Position numbers and translations under genes: made by a program. From Scolanthus callimorphus (Eukaryota; Cnidaria; Anthozoa; Actiniaria; Edwardsiidae): DNA of 64,000 bases. Shown here piece after piece: positions 33,527-45,100 of the stretch; within the stretch, counting starts at the first letter, position 1; each line of letters starts with the position of its first letter. Where the stretch lies: the NCBI GenBank assembly GCA_033964015.1, contig CM066920.1, positions 7,469,912 to 7,533,911 of the forward strand. The letters are read 5' to 3'. The notes beneath the pieces were generated by a model. The model worked only from the letters and a program-made list of their open reading frames with translations, ran no database searches and was not told the DNA's origin.

Positions 33527-36500
33527 ATGGTAGGTAAAACTCCTTGACTTCTCTTGAGATATTGCTCAAACTGCCCTGAAATCTCAAGAGTCTTTTTTAC
33601 GCTCGATTTATTTTCAGTACGGCTTTGTGAACCACGCTTTGGAACTGCTGGTCGTGCGTAACTTCGGGGAGGAAATATGGGAGAAAATAAAGTGAGTTTG
33701 TTTACGATCCGGTTTCTCAAATCTTTGCCGCGGGGCCGAAAGCCAAGCACAGGATTAATTTTCCTTAACTGGTGTTTTATAAACTGTATTGTTGATTCTT
33801 TTGTGCAGAAAAAAGGCCGAGTTAGAGATCGAGGGGCATTTTTTGCAGCGAATTATCTACGATGATACGATGACTTACTCCTTGGTCGGCGCTGCAACAG
33901 AAATACTCGGTAAGATATTTCCATAACAAAAACTTAATTACTTTTACGGAATTAACGGAGTTACGGTCTATCTCTCAACGCATCTACAAATTTAGCGAAG
34001 TACTTCAGCAGTCAGGATTCAAATCAATCACTTGTTCACAATTTCCCCAGTGCCGTTATGAGCGCAATGTTTATTCCTTTGGATGTTGAATGAATACAGT
34101 CAATACTAAATAATTTTAGCTTGAAGCGTGGCATATTGTAATAAAGCAGCTTGAAGCTTATTACCATTATTAAAGTTAATTTACAATTTTTACAGGGATC
34201 GAGACAAGCGCCCTTCTAGAAAAATTCGGCGAGATGTTCTTTGATTTCTGTCAAGAGTCAGGATATGATCGAATTCTTCAAGTGCTCGGGGGAACTCTAC
34301 GTGATTTTATCGGCAACTTGGATGCATTGCACGACCATCTGGCTTCGATTTACCCCGGGATGAGAGCGCCATCATTTAGGGTCTCCGATCGCGAGACAGA
34401 CGGCGCACTTATTTTGCATTATTATTCCGAGCGCGATGGTCTGGAGCCTATTGTTGTCGGGATTGTCAAAACCGTCGCGCGCAAATTGCTGAACACTGAA
34501 ATAAGCGTGGAAGTTATCAAGGAGAAAGAATTCGAGGGGGATCATGTGCAGTTTGTCATCAAAGAGATTGACAATCAAGACAAGGATTGTGATTCCCAAG
34601 TCAAGCAGTTTGACCCTATCCGTGATTCATTCCATCTCTCCAACGAGCCTAAAATTTCGCCTGCAACCTTCTGCCGGGCGTTTCCTTTCCATTTGATGTT
34701 CAACCGGGATTTGAATATCACCCAGGCTGGGACATCAGTGAGTCGAATTGTGTCTGATATTGACAATGGAGAAGCAAACATGGCAGAGGTTTTTCACCTC
34801 ATAAGGCCACAGATGAAATTTGCAATTGATGTAATCATTGCGCACATTAATACAGTCTTTGTGTTGAAGACCCGTGAAGGAAAACTCAAGGCTCCGCCTA
34901 CTAACCAGGCTAACAAGGGGGGTTGCTGTCAGACGTGCAATGTATGTGGTGATCTGCTTCACCTAAGACTGAAAGGGCAAATGGTTTATATTGCTGAGTC
35001 TGACAGCATGCTGTTTCTGTGCTCCCCAAGTGTTGGTAATCTTGAGGATTTGTGTGATGTTGGGCTCTACCTCAGTGATATACCACTCCATGATGCAACA
35101 AAGGACCTGATACTTCTGTCAGAACAATTTAAAGCAGAGTACATTCTCACTCAGCAACTGGAGATTCTTACAGACAAGCTCCGACAGACGCATAAGGCCC
35201 TTGCTGAAAAGAAGCAACTTACTGATCAGTTATTGTACTCAGTTCTTCCAGCATCTGTTGCAAATGAGTTGCGACACAAGCGGCCTATCCAGGCAGAGAA
35301 AGTTGAAATGGTCACATTGCTGTTTAGTGGTATTGTGGACTTTGCTATTGTCTGCAAGAATTCCAAGCCAATGGAGATTGTCCAGCTCCTGAACAACATC
35401 TATACCAAGTTTGATATGCTGACAGAGCCTGGTATCAATGATGTGTACAAGGTAATTAACAGGGGGGTGGGGTACTTCAGGGTTAAAATGGTAGGGATCA
35501 GCGTCGGGAAGCCCAAATTTCCACCCTAAAAAATCCCTGTCAGAAAAAATTTCTACCCTAAAAAGTACTCCTCAATCCTAAATTACCTTCTTCAGCATAC
35601 CATTTTAGTTCAAAGAACCCCCTAAGAAATACCGAATCGCCGATTTTAATGACCCCTAAAAAATAAAACAGTTATACCTACCATCCGAATATAGGGAGTA
35701 CCCCTCCCCATGGCACACACTCCTATATCCCTAGGTTCGTGACATTTTCTAAAAGGTGTTTTATTTTATTAGGTTGAGACAGTGGGTGACAAGTACATGG
35801 CTGTGAGTGGTCTGCCTGAGCGATGTACCTATCATGCTCGCAGCATCTGTAACTTTGCCTTGGATATGATGCATGTTACCAAATCAGTGATGCACAAAGG
35901 GGAACAGATAAAGGTTTGTACTGAACACTGAACTGCCAGTTCGTGTACAAGCTTGTTGTTTTGGATTCCAAGACTCAAATTTTGCTGTACCCTGTCCAGT
36001 GGCATGGGCTAAAGTGTGCTAAAAATGTGCTAAAACCTCCCACCTCCACCCTTACATCCTACCCCACCCCTGCACAAAAAAATAAAAATAAATAAAGTTC
36101 AATTTCCTCAGCTGCTGCACCTCTGGTCCTGCCTGATTTGGGAAGTTACTCTGGGTTTTTTTTCTGTCCTTTTGCCTTTTTTTCTTGTTTCTTTTCTAGC
36201 AGACTGAAGCAGTTGCCCCAGCAGTTGATCTGACAATTGTGTTATTTTCTTTTTCAGATAAAGATAGGCATCCACTCAGGTGAAGTCGTGGCTGGTGTTG
36301 TTGGTCATAAGACACCCAGATATTGTCTGTTTGGTAACACGGTAAACCTGACCAGCCGAACAGAAACCACTGGTTCCTCAGGACATGTGAACATTACCGA
36401 ATTCACCTACAGGTATTAACAAATCATGATAAAGAGTTATTATAGCTTCACAAACTGTAGGAAGCCCCTGAGTCAGAATCCAGCCAAATGAACTCCATGA

Positions 36501-37537
36501 CCTCACCTGGAATTTCCAGTGAAAAATAAAGTTGTTGCAAGGGACACGAAAGGCATTTATTACCCAACCCTACCCTGCTGGAGAGGGTTGGATGTGGGAA
36601 AAAAATCATGCGTTTGCCTTTTCGTGTCTAGTCCTGATATGAGATCACAGGATTGGCCCTGGCCACTGATTCTGGGGAATATCGTTAAAAATGCGGAGTG
36701 AAAGTATAGGCAGGTATTAAACCTGTTATGAGATGTGACACAACCGTTACTCCTTTGTTTAAATTTAAATTATACCATGCAAATCAGATAATGGACTTTC
36801 GCAAAGTCTCGTCGTCGCGAGGTCTTATCCATCTTTTGGCGGATTTTGTGATTTTTGATGTTGTCAGTAGGCATGACATCGGGGTTTGGGGGTCCCTAGA
36901 CAAGCAACATTGATATTTTCCCAGCATTGCCGTGTTGGTATAAAACTAGTCACCTCTATTGTATTTTTGACCGTTATTTTTCAGCCAATCAGCAAGCCTA
37001 ATGGAGAAACGCGACAACTTCTCCACAAAACGTCACGTTTGAAACGTAAAACTACGGGACAAAATTTGCAAGCTTCAGGGTTGAACGAAAATGGTAGTAG
37101 GATTCCCTTGCCCTACGCTTGTTTTCGAACTGTGCATTTCCTTTGGTAACTGAACTACTTCCTGGCCTAGCTTATTCACTGTTATTCATACAGGCTGATT
37201 GATGGCCTTTTTTTTGCTACTTTTCAGGTGTCTACAAGAGACGCACTGTCAAGATCCAAGCTTCGTTTTCGAGGAGCGTGGTCCAGTTCAGATGAAGGGG
37301 CGAAAGGAGCCTATGACCACGTATTTGCTCACTAGAGATCCCGTCTACCAATGTAGGTCCTATATCGACCACCTTGAGAGCAAGAACACCTTCCTGCGTA
37401 GCGGCAGCCATGGCAGTGCAGGGTCCTCCCCTCATGACTCCCCTGAGGTCACCAGGAAGGGCACCATCTCGCGATGTCCCCTGACCAATGCCGCGTGTAA
37501 GATACGCCCCTCGTCCAAGATTGTCACTGATGTTTGA
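33527..37537 (+). CDS. GUCY1B1: Soluble guanylate cyclase beta1-type subunit, 7 exons, intact
   Basis: Heme-binding beta subunit of NO-sensitive guanylate cyclase, partner of an alpha subunit in the cytosol. Exons: 33527-33529 (ATG only), 33618-33691, 33809-33909, 34196-35451, 35773-35913, 36258-36412, 37228-37537 (TGA); 679 residues, frame intact. HNOB starts [18 protein letters not shown], very close to vertebrate beta1. His105 (NLDALHDHL) falls at the same number as the human heme ligand, and YxSxR (YYSER) follows. HNOBA starts near 218 ([14 protein letters not shown]), the coiled coil near 349 ([15 protein letters not shown]), and the catalytic domain spans ~425-605. Glu480 and Cys548, 68 residues apart, are the guanine-recognition pair; NLTSR is present. 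The C-terminal tail after [14 protein letters not shown] is Ser-rich and longer than vertebrate beta1 (619 residues). A Cys cluster (303, 304, 307, 310) sits between HNOBA halves. Intron phases match the alpha gene, including the intron directly after ATG. Confidence 0.95.
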
Positions 37538-38261
37538 TTTTACACGAATATCAGCCTGGACTGATTTTCCGTGTTGTTCGAGCCGAGGCAGCAAAACAAG
37601 TATAATTAGCTTTCAAAATGCTGTGATTTTATTGTGGAGACTAGTGTTTTGGCAAGTGCTAATTCAAAACGCGGAGCTGAACACTAGAAAATGCCTCGAA
37701 AAGGTAGGTGGGCTTCAGACCCCAGCCCCTCCCTCTCCGCGTACAGAGTAATTGGAAGGGAAGAGCCCCGGCCCGTCATCCTGTTGGCTCTCATCCTGTT
37801 GGCTGAAACTATCGTTTGAGCATGAATGATCATGCATTATCTTGGTACTATCGTGTGTTATTCGCACGTGATTTCCTTGACGCGTGGGAAGATCCCTGCG
37901 GGTATATATAACCATGTGTATAAAGCTACTTTTATAATAACCAACGTTGCCAGCCGAACGCTAAACCTTGGTTGCAGACTTTTGTAACTATGACATGTCA
38001 TATGGTAATGTAGCCTAGAATATCAAAATATAATTTGTAGTTTTTATGACGAACGGATAGCTCTAAGTACAATATAGAAATGTTATTTTCTAATATATGT
38101 TCAGTGGTTTTATTTTATTCTATTACAATATAGAGAGTATTATTTATTTATTTTGTATAAATGTAAAATGAGACTGTAATGAGGCAGTTTAGCCGGTTGT
38201 AGACAACAGAAACTTGTAGTATAAATTAAAGTACATGTAACAATTATGACTAGTTTAATCA

Positions 38262-38267
38262 AATAAA
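38262..38267 (+). terminator. Candidate polyadenylation signal, beta1-type cyclase
   Basis: AATAAA 725 bases after the TGA at 37537, in an AT-rich 3' flank just upstream of the inverted-repeat element. No other AATAAA was noticed in the preceding flank. No transcript evidence is available. Confidence 0.35.
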
Positions 38268-38419
38268 ATACTATAACCAGAGTGCCTTCCCTATCGCGTG
38301 CGTGGTGCGCTGTTTTCAGCTTACGCTGACCAGTCGCGGAAAACCGGTCGCCAAATCCTGTATGACCGCTGGTCCAGCAAAGGCATGCAAACGAGGCAGA
38401 AACGCTCAACTACGCGAAT

Positions 38420-38638
38420 CAACCTCGTCCCCAGGGTCTTCTCGGTCGTTTTTCAAAATGGCGGTTAGCTCAGAGAAGACCCTGGGGGAGGCTGAGTCAC
38501 ATGACCGTTTCGAAACAAAGGACAAACCTCATTCTCATGTCCTCAAAAAATAGTCACGTGACTCAGCCTCCCCCAGGGTCTTCTCTGAGCTAACCGCCAT
38601 TTTGAAAAACGACCGAGAAGACCCTGGGGACGAGGTTG
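38420..38638. mobile_element. Mutator-like MITE with ~86-bp inverted repeats and 10-bp TSD
   Basis: The left arm starts CAACCTCGTCCCCAGGGTCT and the right arm is its reverse complement, ending AGACCCTGGGGACGAGGTTG. Arms run to about 86 bases with one mismatch noticed. CTACGCGAAT directly flanks both sides (38410-38419 and 38639-38648), a perfect 10-bp target-site duplication. Very long terminal inverted repeats with a 9-11 bp duplication are the hallmark of Mutator-like elements. Each arm also holds internal copies of AGGGTCTTCTC. Confidence 0.85.
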
Positions 38639-39885
38639 CTACGCGAATAGGATACCCTCCCTTCGGGAACACAAACGAGGGTTCCCAGTCTTTCGACACA
38701 GTAACCGAAACAACAGGCTGCGCAGCGGAATAAGCAGATAGTGGCAGAGGAGGCTTAGGCGAGTGGAGGGGGCTTCCTCGCGGGATCCTGCGTGAAGCGC
38801 GTTGGTTGCGGCGGGAATATCTCGTCCCCAGAGCCTGCGGATGTTTGGCCAGCGGGGCGAACGGGAAACGCGTGCTGGCCGTGTGCTTGTTAAAGCCGCG
38901 ACAACCGTTTCTTGAAATAGCTGTATATCCTGGTGGTCACAGATATGACGTCAGTGACGTCCTTAAATATTAGGTTTTGAAACATCTTTGCCCTGGTGAT
39001 ATGGCGTCAATGATGACGACGCGTTGTCAAAATGGCATTGACATTTGTTTAAGTGCAGTGCAAATTTGAATTTTGACAGTCTTTGCTGGGCCGCGCATGA
39101 AGCCGGACGTATTTCTGTAAAAATTAGTCAGAAATAAAATTGAATTTTTACTAATGAATGCAGGTAGCTGTGGAATGATTATCTTCCGGAGATACCGCGC
39201 AATGTGTTAGGAATGCAGTGAATGCGTCGTGCTGGGTGACGATGCATAATCAAGCATAAGAGTTGCAACGTGAAAGGGAACACATATTTCTTTGTATACC
39301 AATGTCATTGATCGTTAATTAATTTGCAAGCAAGATATTTTTTCCGATTACGAAATCTCAAATTAGGGACAATAAGCAATTATTGGATGAGGTTGAGTAT
39401 GACCGAGGCCTGAGTGTTATCTGCCGAAGGCGAACGACCAACTTTGAAATTGACTGCGATATATCTGCTGCAGTACGCGACATTTAGAATTGATTGTTTG
39501 TTCTCGACCAATCAGATAAGCGATGGTGACTTTCAATGTATAATAATAAACAGTCGCGTTTTCTTTTTTCGTTATAATAAAAGTCCTGCCTCCTTTATCC
39601 AACGTCATGGTTGTATAAGATTTTGTTTAAATGTGCTCTCAGTCAAACAGACGGCGAAGCATTCGAGCTAAAGAATAGAACTTTCGCAACTTCCTTATAT
39701 TAGATATAACAATTCCTAATATAATCATAATATAATACTATAACTAGTTTGCTTGAGGCGAGCGTGGGTGGAATATACTTTTGTAAATAAAGTTAAGAGC
39801 ACTGGGGCAAGCGTGCCGTGACTCTAGTTTCAAATTACTTTTTGGAAGACCACTCGACAACTTCCCCTGCTTGTATTCACAATAC

Positions 39886-39914
39886 CTGAAGAAGACTGGT
39901 TTGGCCAGCCGAAA
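39886..39914 (+). other. CTGANGA-stem-GAAA motif (hammerhead-core-like)
   Basis: CTGAAGA is followed by a short possible stem (CTGG, loop, CCAG) and then CGAAA. This is the order of the hammerhead ribozyme core (CUGANGA, stem II, GAAA). The cleavage-site strand and stems I and III were not identified, and A/C next to the core do not pair. It may simply be the tail of a retroelement. Confidence 0.25.
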
Positions 39915-40070
39915 TATTGTATAAAACTATATTCTCTACGTTGTGTCGACTTTTTCTGAAAAATGCTCTAGTTTCCTGGACCTTTGGGTCAAAAACACAC
40001 GCCCATATACGACATTTCTTCTATTCTTGGGTTGCACTACATTCCTATGGAAATAAAATCACAAAAGCGC

Positions 40071-40147
40071 GGCGGCCATGTTGGTGTACAGAACAAAGAG
40101 CAACACATAAACTTTCTCATTTGTTCCTGTACACCAACATGGCCGCC
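40071..40147. mobile_element. 77-bp inverted-repeat element
   Basis: GGCGGCCATGTTGGTGTACA at the left is the exact reverse complement of TGTACACCAACATGGCCGCC at the right, with 37 bases between. It is a minimal foldback element. Confidence 0.8.
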
Positions 40148-42169
40148 AATGATGTCATGTGCAAGCCAACAATACAAAACAAGTGGGTTAACACAAGAAT
40201 TCAGGCTCGTAGGTTCAAATGAATCTCGCCCTTGGGGCTCAAAACTGATCAGGTCACACTGACAGGGAGAAAACAAGGCAAAACGCTATAAACTTTGTTT
40301 TATACAGGTTTTTTGTTTTACTGAAAAGCTGAGGACAACGAACCTCCTCCAAGAATGCGAGCTACGGGCCTGGAATTTCGACAGTTGTGACAGTGCAACC
40401 TTCTGAAAGAGGTGTACTTTTACAGAGTTTTTTCCACAGACAACGTTATAGCTTTTTCATTATCTCTCAGTCTCCAAATTGCATCCCCCATTCGTATAGT
40501 AGACTCTTTGACACCGAAATCTCTTTTTACAAATTAATTAATTTTAAATTAATAACTACGACTTTTAAAAAATGCTTGCTTTAATGGGAGAGAAACTCCG
40601 CCTATACGATAATTACTCTTTCCCCTGAAGCTGGCACAAGAATATCATATGATCTCGATTCTAAAACCAGTTCACTGCCATTATGTCGCTAGTTACTGTT
40701 CATCCTAAAAAAACCCGCGGCGAGTGGAAGCAGGGGAGGCACAAAAAAATAGTGAATCTTCTCCGCCAGTGTGAACACAACTAATCTATTTTCAAGATAC
40801 TACCATGTCATTCCAACCGCCCTTATGTTTGTAAAGTCTGTGGTCCCCCCTCTCTATATGCATGTCGGCTCAGTCCCCGCTCGTTGCGTTGAGCATGACC
40901 TTCGCCAACTGCTAGCCAGTGCTGTCGTCAAATACCATTTGATAGCCTAGTTTTCAGCCCCGTCACTAACGTCACGCACTTGCAGCCGGTGCAGGGCTTG
41001 GCTGTAAAAGCGCCGAAAGGTCTTGCACTGCGGAAATATTAATTTATGACTTCTGCCCTGAAATCTAAACTTCCCGTTCTTGTGCGCACACGGAACAAAG
41101 TCAAATGAGGTTGGAAAAGTTGCTGAACTGGCCTTTCCATGTACACCTGTAAATCTACTTGAGTGGATCATGATATTTCATTTGCGTGGGGCGTAGGGTG
41201 AAAGAGTCCCTTAAAAACAAGTTTAAAAAATGGCATATAGAAAGGCACGCGAAAAACTAGGGCTGAATATACTGAATGTAGAGGAGTGAAGTGGCACTGT
41301 TGCATTGTGCGCTTTTTTTGTGGTGACATCATAGTGTTGTCCCGATTTTAAGTGTTTCAAGTGTTTCATAGGCATGCAGCGAAGTCGGTTCACAGTGCAT
41401 GTGCCCACGCCGCAAACAAACAGGCGAAAAACAATAACCAAATACAATGACAAAATAACAACAGGTTCTATACTCAGTAAAACGCTAGGATTTTAAATGT
41501 CATTCAGCTGGATAGAACCAACATCAAGTACACATGAAAGGTGACCGGCGTGCATGGGAACTGATGTTTTTGCCTGGCCTTTTGTGACCACTGTGCGTGA
41601 TGTATGACTTCAGACACGTCCAGTCTCGGCATCCATCTGTGCCGGATGACCGTTCCCTTATATTTAAATATTTCACAAGCTTGTTTTGTTATTTCCCTAT
41701 CATTTTTAGACCATAGGCAGTAAAATGCTATGATATTTTGTTTAGTATTTTTATTCAATATTTTTATTAGAGAGTAATAGATCATTGACTGATCGGAAAA
41801 AGTTTTGTCTGTTTGCTCAGCTTCAAAAGAAACCTCGGGAAGCCATTGTTCTTCGCGGCTTCTGATTGGCTGTTGGCTTGCTTTCGATTGTGTTCTCGCG
41901 CATGTCAAGTAGCGAGTGTGTGAGTGAAGAGACCTCGCTTTTCTAATACAAAACCACATGGCGGAGTAGTGAAGAAAAGGCTGGGTTTTCTCATAAATTG
42001 CTCGCTTGACGGTCGCAGGAAGGCTGCAAGAAACCTTCTCAGCCACAAACTGAAACACCTCCAAGGATAACCGAGTGGGTTTTCAGGATTGTTAGTCGGC
42101 AGAAGGTTCCTTGCGGAAGGGTTAGTTTGAGTGAACCACGTCGTAGTCACACGTTTCGAGGATCGTATT

Positions 42170-45100
42170 ATGACTGAGGTGGAAAGCGTCCCTAAACCTG
42201 ATTCTGACTTCAACAAGGAAGAATTACCATCGGAAGTGACTGAAAATGATGTTCTGAGCAATACGGATAAAGAAAACAGCGAAAAGAAGGAGAAATTAAG
42301 CCAAGGAACGGACGATAATGTGACCCCTAGAAAGGAGAAGCCTCAAAAGGGCGCAAGTAACGACCTCGCACCACCCCCACCAAAAAATCCATGGACGAGA
42401 CATTTGAAGCAACCGGTCGAAGAAGGTACAAATAAGATAGCACCTTAGCTTTAGTTTGTACAGTCTGCAGGGATTGTTAAGAGTATTTTGTGTGATTCTG
42501 TTGCAGTTGAACCAGAGAAACCTGTCGTGGTGAAAGGCAGTAAACGCAAGGGCAAGGTTGGTTTCAGGGGCTATGGCAGTGGGAATTTGCTCCGTGTAAT
42601 AACTTGATTTGGGAGTGTGAATTGGCACTGAACCCCTTCAATGTGCTCTGTGTTTCTTTTAGGGCAGTGAATTCACTGACATCACGAATTGGCCTACACC
42701 TGGAGAACTTTCGGCGTCTTCTGGGTCGAAAGACACGAAGGTAAAGCTGAATTTAACCGACACACAGCCATCCACTTACAAGTCAGCCTGTTGTTTCTTC
42801 TTCTACATTTGATCCTATAAACATGTTTTAAACTTACTAATAATAGATTCTCACTTTCTGATTAGCAATCACCAGCCCCTAAAAAGGAGAACACTGAAAA
42901 TGAACAAAATCTAAGCGAAGAGACTTCAAAGAATGAAAAAGATACGCCAAAGAAAAAAGGTATCTTGAAACTTGAAAAACCTATTGCTTACTTAACTTGT
43001 AGCTTATTACAAATGCGATTTAAACTGCCGACCAGGGTTCAGAAAGCTGTGTTCAAATATTAATGAACACGATTTCAGTTGTTTTATAGCTAATAAGAAA
43101 TCAGCTGAGTGAGTAAATAGTGAGGAACGAACTGCTGGGATTCGGTTAAAATGCTGAGATGTTGGTTTCAAGGTTGAAGCTGTGTAAAATGGAATGACCC
43201 GTTGAAGCACTCGGCTATCGCGCAAGAAATGACGTGTTACAATGCAGTACGATCTCAGACACCATTTGTTCAGTGTACAAGAGGGCTGTCTCAACTTTTA
43301 AAAGCTATTTTCCCAAAATAGAATATCTTAATATTACTGCCAGTTTTGCTTTTTACTGTTTGTCTGCTAGGGATTGGGTTGGAAAAACTAGTAATGATTG
43401 AATAATTAATTCATTTCTGTAAGGTGGTAGGGCCTTTCAACCTTGTATACTTGTTTGTGTAACTCCACCATTTCACTCACATTAAATTTGTCTGCTGCCC
43501 GTGTTTGATCAGATGTTCTAGACTGAATGCAACAGGACTTCAGGAGTCAGTGTTTTAAGGAATTAGGCAGCGGGTCATTCTCCTAATGCCCGTTCCACAT
43601 AGCTCCCTTATTATATTGTTAATTGGGAATTTACAAACATTTATAGTTTAACAACTAACAATTCCCTAGAGACATGGGTATTGTTTAACATTAGATTTTT
43701 TATAGGGCCATGCTGCCTTGTTTCTCCTCCCATAAATTCCCAAAAGCAGTGTTTAAGATTCACTCATGTTTTATATCTAGAGTCTTTGCCCAACATTAAG
43801 CACCTCAAAAAAGCTAGAATTAATATTAATTTTCAGGTTAATGATATTCATTACACTTGGTTAGGTGAGATGGTTTTCCTTTCTTGGTATGGCTTTTAGA
43901 ACCTTAGTTAGCTATAAAGGGCAGTTCCCCTATTTCAACACAAGAAAATAATCTAAACTGGTGGGCTAGAAGGACCTGTTACCCACCAGAAAGTAAGCAA
44001 TATATTGACCCAACTGACAGAGGAAACAATATATTCCACATTGTTACATGTATTTTAGCTTGATTATGTAATTAAGGCTATCACCATCCTTCAACCAATT
44101 TTGTACTGTTGGGGTTATTTGATAGGAATTTCTTTTAAATTTGTAATACACACACCACTGTTTTATTTGATTTTTAGAACTAATCGAAAACAAAGGAATC
44201 AGGAATGGAAATAGTAAATAGTCTGATATTGTGTCTATGATAAGAACATAAGCATTAGCAAGAGGCAGTGTTACACTAAGATATTATTGATAACAAATCA
44301 AGTGGAAACTAAGGAGCTAGGTGTATACATAAAACCAGCTCAAAAGGACAAAAGAGGAATAAAACTGGTTAGCAATGAATTAGTCATCACATTTTCTGTC
44401 AATGCCTTTCATTAACTTGTGTAGTTGCTAGGAGCAACCAGATTTTCCCTCAGACATACTATTAAGGCTTGATATCTGTTTTTTCTAAAATGAGGCAATT
44501 GGTCTTTTCTAATGTGTTGGAAGTCTTGTGTTCTTAGTTTGCTGAGAGGATTAATTGTTTGCTAGTAGCTTAAAAGATATTAAACAAGGCAAGGAATTAT
44601 TACCACTGGCTTTTTCTCTGAGTCTCTCTGTGTAGTTTGCTTGTTTATACAAGTTACTGATCAGGTCTCGAGAATTGCTGCCAATACAGCTGTAATTACG
44701 CCTAGAAGTGTTAGGCCTAAATAAATTCACTTAGGAGAGATGCCTAAAATTATTCCAATACTTTATTATTAACTTGAGCCCTTCTGGTACAAATAAATTG
44801 TTTTCTTGAGATGCCTTTTTTGGAAAAAACCAATCCCAGACAATGGACAGTTTTTCCCAGTGGAATTCAAAATGTCAGAGCAGCAAACACAATTTTTTAA
44901 TCAATTTTTCAGCTTTTTCTGACGAAAATATCAAACATTTATTATGAAAAAATAATAATAGAATGTGCTTTTAAACTTTGCAAACTTTCTAGTTTTGAGG
45001 TGCTTTTTCCAGCCGTGGATATGGATTTTCTCTCTTGGTCCTCCTTTCAAAATAAGAAAAACCTTGATCAGGTCTATCCTGAATCATAGAATGAAATCTT

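Larger units (their letters stand above)
37538..42169. other. Intergenic region between beta1-type cyclase and LARP1
   Basis: It opens with the probable cyclase 3' UTR (AATAAA at 38262-38267). It contains a Mutator-like inverted-repeat element (38420-38638), a CTGAAGA-stem-GAAA motif at 39886-39914 and a tiny inverted-repeat element (40071-40147). Bases 40300-41500 show nothing recognisable. An antisense open frame (41504-42064) has no family resemblance. The ~200 bases before 42170, with a GATTGGCTG (inverted CCAAT) near 41865, probably include the LARP1 promoter and 5' UTR. Confidence 0.6.

Noticed and set aside
41504..42064. 186-codon antisense open frame upstream of LARP1
   Set aside because: It starts at a non-ATG codon, shows no family motif or splice logic, and overlaps the probable LARP1 promoter and 5' UTR.
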